From the NCBI GenBank assembly GCA_025602905.1, contig JAHLKI010000018.1:1-64000 (forward strand): a stretch of DNA of 64,000 bases, read 5' to 3'. The translations under genes were made by a program, and so were the position numbers. Shown here one piece after another: positions 54,210-63,817 of the stretch. A model generated the notes under the pieces. It had not been told where the DNA came from. It saw only the letters and a program-made list of their open reading frames with translations, and did not search any database. Position 1 is the stretch's first letter; each line of letters opens with the position of its first letter. The stretch is from Phlyctochytrium arcticum (lineage: Eukaryota; Chytridiomycota; Chytridiomycetes; Chytridiales; Chytridiaceae).

Positions 54210-57200
54210 CTAGTGCCACAGGTTGGGCGGTGGGGGTTGGTACGCAAATCCAGTAGGAACGTTCCAAGCTACTCGGGCCCCGCCATCGTGACAATACTTC
54301 CACAAAAGATGGCGCATGTCGCTCCCGGCGTTGATGTCTCTGTCGACAATAACACGCGCTGGTGGTGCTTGTGGTTGTTCATCGTTAGCACACGTAACAA
54401 AATACATCCATCATCAGTAACATAATTACCTTGCGCGGGCTGGTGCAGGATAATGGGGGTGGTGCGGCTCCGGCGGAGTCGGTGCAGGAGTACGCCTGGC
54501 TGAGGCGGGAGAGGGGGTAGATTGGTGGGGCAGGTGGACGTGAGGTGAAGGGGCATCCCCGGGTTCTGAGGGTCGTTGTCGGGGAGTGTGCAGTGGAGGC
54601 GAAGGCGATGGCCAGCAGGGGGTTGATGGCTACGACGCAGCCGCTTCTTGGGATGTTGGGTGCATCGCGGGACCTGCAGCCTGACGTCGTTGGTGAGTGG
54701 GAGGTTGGGAGAAGGCTGGCCCAACACAGTGTGCTCTTCAAAGTGGGAGAGGCCGGTTGAGTCGCGTTCGGTCGTCCCTTTCTCGGACATCATCACAACA
54801 GTGGCACCTTGGACCGCGAGCTCCCTGGCCAGGCTCTTGGTGGGTACAGAGCCGTGGCCCTTGGCCCATTTGAAATTCGCCCACCCACAAGCGATGAGAG
54901 GGGCTGGGGAAATCACTAATAGAGTCAAATTGAGTTAGTGCAATGAAGGAAATCATCGGAACTCAAAAGATTGACTTTACCTTGCGCATTGCCTGGCTGC
55001 AAATTGGCCGCGCGTCGTCGACTTTGGCGATCTTGCATGGCGTGGGACTTGCCAATGCGTCGCATCTGGTTGAGGAGGGGGACACCTTGCGCGTTGATGA
55101 AGGTGGGGTTGATGATGAAGCGGGCGGTGGTGGTTAACGCGCTCTGTCGAGCCGTCTCCCGTGTCAGGGTGCAGCGTTGGTAAAAGCCGCCCCGGAAATG
55201 CGTTCGCATTTAAACTAGTGTAGACCGTTTGAAGGTACGAAAGGGTATTTCTCAACCCCAATCCGTTCATCTCGTCACCTCTGCCGCGCAGCAGTTCAAT
55301 GGAGCCTGATATAGGAGGAAAGAAAAGAGTCAAGGCAAATCATGTAGTGGCCGAAACTACGGTCTTGAAGGATACGACTGACTGTGTAAAGTAGTCTTAT
55401 TCAAGAATATATGTATAGAGGGTTCTATACAAGCGACCTGCCCTTCCACCCTCTGAATCTCCGACGGTTCTTGATCCCGCCAAAAAACTAAGGTAACACA
55501 ACCTTCCCTAATCTATCTAAATTATGAAATCGAACAAACGCTAGAACAAACGCCCAACGCGTCTCCTACAAATCAGTATCAAGTATGGATTCGAAAACGG
55601 AACGCAAGTGAACGACCAACCTTGCACCCCATCTGCTGTCTGCCGACGAGCATCCTTCCTCTCAAACCATGCTGTGAGGCACTTTTCCCGATAGTGCCTG
55701 CCCCTCACGCGTGCGATTGCTTGGGAGCGCTGGTGGCGATGGCCTTGCCGTATGGTGGCGTCGGCAGCATTGGGCTGCTGGAGACGTTGTCGCGCACGGT
55801 CAGCCATAGAGCTCAGGTTGTCGGACACCGCGACTATCTGGAATTTTTGACCAAAGTCAATACCCAGAACACGTCTTGTGGCTGGCACCTGCACGGTTGG
55901 ATCAAATGGGCTGGGTGACGGTGGAAGTGGGAGGTGGATGACCCGTCCAGCGGGAGCAATCGGGCGTCGGTTGATGGCGAAAAGACCGCCTCCACTGACA
56001 TCCGGATTGTCAATGCGACGAAATTCCGCGTGGGCGCGTTCACCAAAGTCAGACAGTTCGGCAATCATCGGGATTCGCCCTAGGCAAAGACTTGTTTCAG
56101 AAAAGATGAGGAATACAACGTATGTCCAAGCTACTTACGTTCTCGTAGAACACCCCGACCCAGCACCTCAAAAGTGAGTTTTGCGATGTACCCATTCGTG
56201 ATCAGGCTCAGACGGGTGATTGGGATGAGGTGTCCTCCGCGCCGCAAGCAGTTCCGGCCTGCATGGTCAAGCGTCAGAAAGCGGGCTTTTCCCCGGTTGA
56301 AGATTTGGAAAAAGACATCCATTCGGGAGTTGTTGTCGTTGGGGAAATCTTTTCCATTCTTGGATAGGGCCCTAACCAATGCCGCCGCCGGATCCGTAAT
56401 CATGATGGGGGGATTAGCCCGACGACCCAGAATATTGCACAAGGCACGATAGTCAAACTGTACGTAACGCACTCCTCGTTTTGTCGCGCCGGGGCAGAGG
56501 GCAACATGCTCAAGGGAACGTCGCACCGGAGCTTGCACCGGACCTTGGACTTGTCCGGGCGGAGGGCGATGACTGGCCTCATACTGGGATAGCCATTCCA
56601 GCAGAGGAAGTAGATAATGGGCCCGGTTGTGCTTGCTACCCACAAACCGTTTCCACTTCCAAGCCGGGTTGGCATGTAGGTCGTCCTGCGCTGCCGCTTC
56701 AGACGTCGCCGCACTCCTGGGGTGGTTCGCCATCAAAATCTTCAACTGAGATCAACGTTGCGGCCCAAGTACTGAGTTCAATTATTGGTCTGTAATAAAT
56801 GCAGTAAGCATACATTCCAGGTCGCGTCGCAGCTGGAACACTTACTCCAAGAACTTGATGTAATTATCCTGTCGCGCGGTCGTCAAATGTAACCCAGCAA
56901 AAAGAATAACATTTCCTGACGTGATGGTATGCTCATCCACAGCGTAGTGAGTTGAGGTGCACAGGAAAAGCGGCTGCAGTAGAAGCAGCGTTCTTGCCAC
57001 TAGCGTTGAAAAGGTTAATTGATGAAACTGCATGGGAGAATAATGATTCTCAAATTCATACCAAGTCGGTCCCGTTCTCCAGCGGCAAGTCCCAAGTTAC
57101 CGTGATGCCTCAGCCAGTGGTTGATCGTTTGCTCGATATGATCTTCCGCGCTGTATGCCACATACGTGGTGAACGCTACCCTCATCTTTTTGGACTCAAT

Positions 57201-57751
57201 GGCAAACAGTTGTTCATGCTGAGTGAGCACATAATTTGGTTTTGTGTGCAGCGGCGCAGTGCCTTGGGCTGGACGATTGGGCACAACTGCATTAGCTGGC
57301 CAGGTGAAGTTGGCATGTTGCGCAGCGCCGAGAAAGTGATTGTTGGATGTAACGAGAGACGCAGGAACAGGGTTGGCGAGTGTACCGGGAGTGGGGATCC
57401 CTGCCGCGATCCGTAAGAGGTTGTTGAAGAAAATGTGACTGGACCCGCAACCGTCCAATGTCAGATTATCAGGCACCTTGAAATCTGCAGCACAAGCGAC
57501 AATTACTGATTGCTCTCCGACTCAACCGAATGACAAGACTTACCTCCGGGGTGTTGATCATCCGTGCAAGCTGATATAAACGCACCGGCTTGACGTTGAA
57601 AATGGACATGGGCCAAGTTCCAAGCATCGAAAATCGCGGCATCAACCTCCTCGACCGCATTGCAAAGAAGTGTTTCGACCTCGGGATGCCCGGTTTGGCA
57701 AAGACCCCTGAGTCGTCCCACGGGCCGAGTGATGTGATAACCGGTCGCCAT
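54210..57751 (-). CDS. Fanzor (eukaryotic TnpB-like RNA-guided nuclease), one frame break
   Basis: Eight exons by my model: 57544-57751, 57062-57484, 56846-56999, 56139-56716, 55621-56079, 54981-55305, 54430-54915 and 54210-54358, about 926 aa. All phases agree except one extra base inside exon 6 near 55.21 kb. The RuvC catalytic set is present: RuvC-I RRVLGIDFGQKFQIVAVSDN (D529); the ANFKWAKGHGSVPTKSLARE block before RuvC-II VVMMSEKGTT (E760); and RuvC-III VIVDRDINAGSDM (D885), the DRDxNA signature of TnpB/Fanzor. The N-terminal helical part has VEEVDAAIFDAWNLAHVHF, and later KWKRFVGSKHNRAHYLLPLL. No CxxC...CxxC ribbon separates RuvC-II and RuvC-III. Family members use an omega-RNA to cut DNA. 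Intron 5 (315 nt) is unusually long, and a possible 5' UTR intron is at 57819-57883. No flanking transposon ends were recognised. Confidence 0.85.
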
Positions 57752-58527
57752 GGTCGATGCAGATGGAGGGTTTGTGCAATCAGATCATGATGGTCGGGCA
57801 ACAGCAGCAGATGACGAGCTGCATAAATAAACCATTGAGAGGTCAATCATTGGAGAATTTGGTAGGATGCAAGACAAACTTACATAAAAAGTTCCGGAGA
57901 GGGGGTGGGCGCGATGAGCTCCGGGTCGCAAAGACGTAGGGAAGGGCGCAAGCCAAAAGCGGGGTCAGAAAACGGTCTTGTTGACTGAGAGCCGTCAAAT
58001 TTTATGAGCAAGTTCTCTAAATGCTTTAAAAAAAGTTAGTGATCCATCCGGTAAGCGTGGAAAAGCTACGTTAACCTACATGTTCAGAGGAAACTGGAAA
58101 GTTTCGAACGACAATGATGATTATCGGCAAATGTGTTCAAGGTTTCGACCGAACAAGGAAAACGACCGTTTTGCGGAGAAACGAGAGATCAGAGTTCGGA
58201 AATATTCTCCTGCAAAAAAGATCAGTTATGTGTTCGAAGAACTCGCAAAGACATTGTCAACCTACGTCGTCAAAACGAATGGGATATCCGGAGCAACAAA
58301 TTAAGATTCCGACGTGTTGTAAAGTGAACTCTGCTATAGATATACGGATTGGGCGTGAGGACTGCAACGGTTATCGAGGTTGTTCTTTTTGGTGAAAACC
58401 GTAAAGTATTCCAAAGGGAGCGTGAGGGAGGCCTCAACATATATACGTGTCGTTCTCCCCACAAACGTCTCCACAAGTAAAAAGACAGTGGGAAATTAAG
58501 GGAAACTAAGATCGCGCTTATTTCATA
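57752..58527. other. 5' flank of the Fanzor gene with a probable UTR intron
   Basis: On the minus strand 57819-57883 has GTAAGT at its start and TTTATGCAG at its end, a clean 65-nt intron just upstream of the ATG at 57751. The adjoining sequence is open (RHLLLLPDHHDLIAQTLHLH) but in another frame from the nuclease. It is therefore either a 5' UTR exon or an N-terminal exon displaced by another frame break. Nothing else is supported to 58.5 kb. Confidence 0.4.
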
Positions 58528-58680
58528 ACAGATTTCAGGTAATAGAAGGTCTTGCGCGTCGGAATGTTGCTGAGGTAAGTGACGCGTGCTGTCAGTTTTC
58601 TCAGCAATTTATTTTATTGACAGATTTCAGGTAATAGAAGGTCTTACGCGTCGGAATTTTGCTGTCAGTTTTCTCCTTGA
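58528..58680. repeat. Tandem repeat, unit about 92 bp, two copies
   Basis: CAGATTTCAGGTAATAGAAG followed by GTCTTRCGCGTCGGAATKTT occurs at about 58528 and 58621. Both copies end in GCTGTCAGTTTTCTC. The first copy has an extra segment (GAGGTAAGTGACGCGT). It is surrounded by AT-rich, gene-free sequence to 59.5 kb. Confidence 0.75.
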
Positions 58681-59558
58681 GGAGTACCGTAGTACCGTAT
58701 TGTATTATAACCATAGTTTATTTTTTTGGGGCGGAGATGCGGGCAACGAACCAATCCAGTAAGTACCATTCATGTTGCGTAAGAGAATTCGCACTATCTT
58801 GAAGATGTCAGTGGTACTCTTTTCGTCTGGGGCAGGCAAATCTCAGGCAGTACCAATTTCATTATGATATATAGGGAGGGAGGTAAGGGACTAAAGGGAG
58901 GGAGGTACCTCCGATAAACTTGGAGGCGTTGAAGCGTTACCATGATGCACCTTTCCTCGCAGACTTCCTTAACATGATGAAATCTGTTCGAAAAACTTCA
59001 CTTGCAGCAAACCGACGTTCTCTATACCGGTTTCTGCTAGTATTTGGAATGTCAAAATGCATGCTCTCCGGTGCTCTCCCATTTGGTAACGAGTGTAGTC
59101 TATGTATGTATATGTGTGAGTATGGTCAGACTTTTGGGGTTGATATATCTGGGAGCGGTATATGCTGCTCTATAGTGTCTGGCGCTGCGGGCGTCTGGAA
59201 CTGATAGACTAGAAGTTATGTGCTGCTCAAGTTGTTTGGAAATGCCTGGCAGTGATCTTAGGATCTCACGAGCTCGTGAGCTGGTGAATCTCAAGTTCTT
59301 AGGGTTCACGAGGTCATTTTACATAAGCTCCCACAAGTTTTTAGTTTTTAGCACAAAATTTCTTTGAGCAAGTCAGCTGACGCCTGATGAAACGCGAGCA
59401 GTAATGACTGGAATGACTGTTGCGGAGCGCTTGCCCGGAGCGCGATTATGTGGCCGGCACAGCATAATCAATTAAATCCATTGAAAAAATTCACAAATGC
59501 CCAAACATAATCAGGCCATATCAGAAAGGGACTCTGAGACTGACTGCTATCCTACAAG
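58681..59558. other. Gene-free stretch
   Basis: AT-rich sequence with short purine-rich direct repeats (GGGAGGGAGG at 58.87-58.91 kb, twice) and a palindromic CACGAGCTCGTG at about 59.27 kb. Open frames are short. No gene is supported. Confidence 0.4.
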
Positions 59559-59873
59559 GTACCTCTTAAGGACTGGTGTGAGGCGGATCGGATCAATGAT
59601 CACGCACTTTACAGCAAGCGGAAGTTGGTTGCGATGGAGGTCGAGTATTACAACGGTATGGAGCGGTTCAACAACATTTACTCTGCGGGTTTACCAGACC
59701 GCAACGGTAAACCTGTCAAAGGAGTAAAGTATTTGCCTACTCGGGAACTTCTTACGGCGATCAGGCAGCGTCGCACAGCTGAGGACCGGGAGGGTCAGAA
59801 GACCGATGAGAGGGTCAAGCAATTGCGACGCGAGAGGAGGAGCGGACCAGGTAACCCAGGTCCATCCCAGTAG
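59559..59873 (+). pseudogene. Terminal exon of an unidentified, possibly mobile-element gene
   Basis: After an acceptor-like ATCCTACAAG (59549-59558) the frame stays open for 105 codons to a TAG. It reads VPLKDWCEADRINDHALYSK, KLVAMEVEYYNGMERFNNIY and LTAIRQRRTAEDREGQK, and ends GPGNPGPSQ. The Trp-containing start, the Tyr-Lys-Arg-Lys helix and the charged tail recall the C-terminal DNA-binding (GCR1_C-like) domain found in fungal Crypton recombinases and their domesticated relatives, but the match is loose. I find no upstream exon, so this is a fragment. Confidence 0.35.
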
Positions 59874-60653
59874 TTGTCCGCCCATACCTTGGTAAGGTTG
59901 TAAGGTTGCTTGGTAAGTTGGTCATTTTGTTGCTTGGTGAGTTGGTTTTTGTCGGTTCTTAACCCGTTCGTCGTCTGCTACATGACGGCGGGTCTTTATT
60001 TTCTTTTCCCTTAGGGGACCCTCAGTTAGACTTGCTTCATGGCAGACGAGCAATTTAACTGTCAAGCTCAACAGCGGGGTAATGCACCGATGCCTAGTCA
60101 CAAGTCTGGGAGACCTTTCGAGGGGAAGTCAGAGTGATCCGCCCATCATTGTTTAACCTTGTCTGTCATTTGTATAATACATCAAACTTTTAACCCTGTC
60201 TGTCTTTTGTATAATACATCAAACTTTTGCTGCTCAAATTTTGTCGTTGTTGTCTCAATTATACCGTCTTGTCGTAGTTGTCTTAATTATACCATCTCTA
60301 TCCTTCGGCATCAAACAACAACCTTCAGATGAGCGGCGGTCATTGGGCCACTATGCACGTACAGATGATCCTTTCAATTTTTTTTGTTGCAAACAACAGT
60401 AAAGTTAAAGAGAGGATTTTTTTTTGTTCAAATCATTCAAACTATACAGCATATGGTTGATGTATTTGCATGTCCAGTCCGCCCTTGGGATGTCTGGCCA
60501 GCGATTAATCGTGGCCTATTTAACCCTAGCTTCGTTTGCCCAGTCCCGTTTATGTACTACAAAAAAGCCACACGCTATTGGAGCCACGCGGACCCCCAAA
60601 GCTCAGATTTGACATTTCAGCACTGGAAACGGTGAGGGAAGAAGGACATTGCC
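59874..60653. other. Gene-free stretch with short tandem repeats
   Basis: Contains TTGGTAAG/GTTGGT-type short repeats (59.89-59.95 kb) and the 37-bp tandem pair at 60154-60228. The right end should hold the promoter of the zinc-finger gene starting at 60654. Confidence 0.45.
60154..60228. repeat. Tandem repeat, unit about 37 bp, two copies
   Basis: CCTTGTCTGTCATTTGTATA and CCCTGTCTGTCTTTTGTATA each continue with ATACATCAAACTTTT. A second small pair follows directly (GTCGTTGTTGTCTCAATTAT and GTCGTAGTTGTCTTAATTAT, about 28 bp apart). Confidence 0.8.
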
Positions 60654-61985
60654 ATGGCCCAAGCCGACTATCGGGCGCTGGCCGACATGAACAGCCGGGC
60701 AGCCTGCCCTCGCTGTGAAGGATTCGGGTATGCCCATCTCTCTACCGAAAAGCACGACAAGGCTCCCAAACTCCGGTGCAAGAAGTGCGCAACGTGTAAA
60801 GGTAATGCGGATATATGAGCTCTATTCTGTTGGAACTGATTACTGATGCACTGTGGATAGTGTGTGATGGGTCGGGCGTGACGATGGGAAAGATTCCGTG
60901 TGGAACTTGTCAAGGTCGGTTTGTCGAAGAAACATGGAAAGGAAAAGCAGGACCTGATTGATGCAACTAGTGAGAGGATTTGTACACAAGGCAAAGGAGG
61001 GGGGACGACCGCATAACACGTCTAAAGATTTGAGATGTATGGACTGTATAGATTGCAAAGGTGCGTTCCTGGGCGGAATTGGGCGCATCAAATGTCTTGA
61101 CTGACGGTGATGGGGACAGCATGCGAGGGCATGGGCGTGCTGGATCTCAAGAAACTAAAGGAAGAAGAAGACCAGCGTAAAGCCGAGGCCAAAAAACGGC
61201 TACTGGATCGCCAAAAAGCCGAACACCTCGCCGAGGCCCAACGCAACATGATTCAAGCCCCACAATACCCACCCCCACCCCCCATCTTTTGGAATCCTTC
61301 TCTCGGGCCACCCCCTCCACCCCCGCAACCACCCATCATGATGCCTCACCACTTTGCCCCGGGCGCCGCCGGCGCTGGGTACGGCCCTCACGGCGGCGGC
61401 ATGATTGGAACCCCGTATGGGCCAATGCCGGCCTATCCCGGACAGCCTGTACCGGGTCCATCACCGTTTGGAGACCAGCCAGCAGCACCTCGACCCCACC
61501 GGGTTCGACATCGACCACCTGGGGACCCGCAAGCGGACGTATCACCGCCCCCGAAAACGGAAATGAATGCTCGGTCGAAATGTCCTTGCTGCGACGGAAA
61601 TGGGTTTCGGCATACCTCGAGTGCCAAGCACGACAAGAAAAAGACGGAACGGTGCAAATCTTGTATTCCGTGTAAAGGTAATATCTCGTTTTGTCCCATG
61701 GTCCGCTGGACCCAATCCTAACCCTCATCACGCAGCCTGCCAATCCAGTGGATATGTTCAAAACAAGCGGGCCTGTACCAGCTGTAACAGTAAGTTTTTG
61801 CCCACACCCTTCATCTATCCACAACATGCTTTTAATTCAGTCTGTTTTCCCAAACAGCTCGAGGATTCGTACATCCATCCACTAGCGAACGGAACCATGA
61901 TGTGCCCCAAAACTTGCGGTGTTTCTTTTGCAAAGATTGTTCTGTTTGTAAAGGGATTGGCGTGGAGGATATTCCTACTTCATGA
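60654..61985 (+). CDS. Cysteine-rich DnaJ-like zinc-finger repeat protein
   Basis: Six exons: 60654-60801, 60861-60914, 60971-61060, 61120-61677, 61736-61789 and 61858-61985, giving 343 aa in agreeing phases. Nearly every intron sits next to a CK codon, so each exon is about one zinc module. Modules read CPRCEGFGYAHLSTEKHDK, CKKCATCK, VCDGSGV, PCGTCQ, RGFVHKAKEGGRPH, CMDCIDCK, then CPCCDGNGFRHTSSAKHDKK, CKSCIPCK, CQSSGYV, ACTSCN and CFFCKDCSVCK. Two such arrays flank a coiled-coil (KKLKEEEDQRKAEAKKRL) plus Pro/Gly-rich linker (exon 4). CxxCxGxG spacing resembles the DnaJ central zinc domain, but no J domain is present. It is probably a zinc-binding adaptor; function unknown. Confidence 0.75.
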
Positions 61986-62329
61986 CCTGTGTGTTGAGTG
62001 AGTGCATCACATCCCTACTTTCATGGCCTGCACGTTAAACGATTGCCTCTCATCTCCTCTTTGTACATGTACTACCTATCGTAATTTATGCCTCAATCTA
62101 AACTTGACTGATGGGTAATTAGTGGGCGAATCAAACAGGCACATTGAGTGTGGCAGAAACAAAAAGAGATAGTCTATAAATGTCATGCATGTACAAAGAA
62201 AGAAGGGATGCCAGTGGAATTCCCAACTCTTGCTCTCGCCTACCGGCTATGCACAAATAACGCCCAAGTCTATATAAGGGAAGGGGCAAAACTACGATAT
62301 AATATAATAAAGTGAAAAAATGGGGGGAA
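61986..62329. other. Convergent 3' intergenic space, nothing seen
   Basis: Holds the 3' ends of the zinc-finger gene and the mucin-like gene. AATATAATAAAG near 62.30 kb is AT-rich, but no poly(A) signal can be assigned with certainty. Confidence 0.4.
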
Positions 62330-63817
62330 CTAACGAGGACTGATTTTGGAATCGTTGGGGTAAGCTGCGGAATAGGCTCCTTGGGGTTGAGGGGGTGGTG
62401 AGATGGGTGTCGCGTCGGGGATATCTTGGGCATAAGAGGGTTGACCGTAGTGGTACCCACTAGACGCTGCTCCTCCAATGGCCGCGCCGTACTGATCGTA
62501 CTGCTGCGAATCATGTCCGTAATCGTAAGAAGAGGATGGGGAATGCGCGGACGACGCATTGTGATTGTAGGTTGCGTAGGCGGGTGGAGCGGCGAGGGTT
62601 GCCGCCGAGGGTGCGATGGAAGTCGATGAGGAAGGGTAGGGGCCGGCGGGGTATGGGTTCATGTGGGAGTAGGAGGGATAAGAGCTGAGCTGTGAATGAG
62701 TAGCAGCAGGGGTGGTGGAAGGGAGTGGAGAGGTTGAGGGATGGTAATCCACGTCTTCATAGAAGCGTTTGTCGATGGGGGATGCTGCGTACATGGGGCC
62801 AGCACCGCTACCCATGGCGCTGCCCATGGACGGATGAGGGGAGGGAGCAAGAAGCGAGTGACGGTTATGAGCAGCAGCCGCAGCTCCGATTCCGGCTCCA
62901 GCCAACGGATACATGTGGGCCGCATTAGACGGCAATGGACTAGGGGATGAAGCGTGGCCCAACGAACTCTGCGACATGGGCGATGCCAGCGAATTGGTGT
63001 GGTAGTCAGTGTTGATGTCACTATGGTTGGATGCACCACCCGATCCTGGACCCGCGGCATCATCCTCTCCGAGTCGGCCACGGAACTTGTTGGATGGGCG
63101 TAATCCAAGTTTCCTAAAAGCGAAAATGCCCAAACCTGACAGGACGATGGCAGCAGCAGCGACCGACAAGCCTATAGTGATTGTTTTTTGCTTTTTTTCC
63201 AGGGCTTCTTTCGTAGCGGGATCGTTATCGACGTTGCCTGCACCATTGGTATTTGTAGCAACAGGAGCAGAGCGGAAGATGGTGCTTGTCACAACGACAT
63301 CTTTGCCGTCAGCGCCTTTGGAAGTAGACAAGACATGCGATGGGGATGGGGCGACTTGGGTGTTTGAAGGAGCGGGAGTCGTTGCGTCGCCTCCATTGGT
63401 TGGAGATGGGCCCCCACCACCAGTTGTCTGACCACTACCACCACCACCCGTGGGATTTGTGGGGGTTCTGGTTGGGGGATCATTGGTAGGAGCTGGAGTG
63501 GGGGATGTGGGGGGGTCAGATGAGCGAGGGGGGTCATTTGTTGGACTGGGGGCCGGTGTTGTGACGGGAGGGGGTGTGCTTGGAGCTCCTCCGCCGCCCC
63601 CCGACGTCTCTTGTCGCCGACCCACTCGAATGGAGGGCAGATCTACCAAGTATTCCAAATTGATGGGCGAAGGATTGGGAAACAGCGTAGTGGTGGTAGG
63701 GATAGTTGGCGTAGGCTCGGCGAGTGCGGTAGTGACGGAAAAAGAAGACGAGGCCAACAAGGCCAACAACGCTGTTAGGCCGATCGTGGCTGAGGTGCTG
63801 CCATTGCCGACCCGCAT
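62330..63817 (-). CDS. Mucin-like single-pass membrane protein, wall-sensor type
   Basis: Single exon, ATG at 63817, 495 aa. A signal peptide (GLTALLALLASSSFSVTTAL) is followed by a Ser/Thr/Pro/Gly-rich ectodomain with repeats such as PAPSPTNDPP and SPTPAPTNDPP, likely O-glycosylated. One TM helix (ITIGLSVAAAAIVLSGLGIF) lies near residues 210-232. It is bounded by KKQK outside and RKLGLRPSNKFRGR inside. The long cytosolic tail is Ser/Pro/Tyr/His-rich and disordered, with YDYGHDSQQYDQYG near the end. This layout matches fungal cell-wall stress sensors (Mid2/Wsc style) without a cysteine-rich WSC head. No conserved ligand domain is seen. Confidence 0.75.
   Translation of the reverse strand: MRVGNGSTSATIGLTALLALLASSSFSVTTALAEPTPTIPTTTTLFPNPSPINLEYLVDLPSIRVGRRQETSGGGGGAPSTPPPVTTPAPSPTNDPPRSSDPPTSPTPAPTNDPPTRTPTNPTGGGGSGQTTGGGGPSPTNGGDATTPAPSNTQVAPSPSHVLSTSKGADGKDVVVTSTIFRSAPVATNTNGAGNVDNDPATKEALEKKQKTITIGLSVAAAAIVLSGLGIFAFRKLGLRPSNKFRGRLGEDDAAGPGSGGASNHSDINTDYHTNSLASPMSQSSLGHASSPSPLPSNAAHMYPLAGAGIGAAAAAHNRHSLLAPSPHPSMGSAMGSGAGPMYAASPIDKRFYEDVDYHPSTSPLPSTTPAATHSQLSSYPSYSHMNPYPAGPYPSSSTSIAPSAATLAAPPAYATYNHNASSAHSPSSSYDYGHDSQQYDQYGAAIGGAASSGYHYGQPSYAQDIPDATPISPPPQPQGAYSAAYPNDSKISPR

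Noticed and set aside
54269..54928. Unspliced 219-aa ORF read as a separate Pro-rich gene
   Set aside because: Its start contains the RuvC-II block and its phase joins exactly to the exon with DRDINA, so it is an internal exon of the Fanzor.
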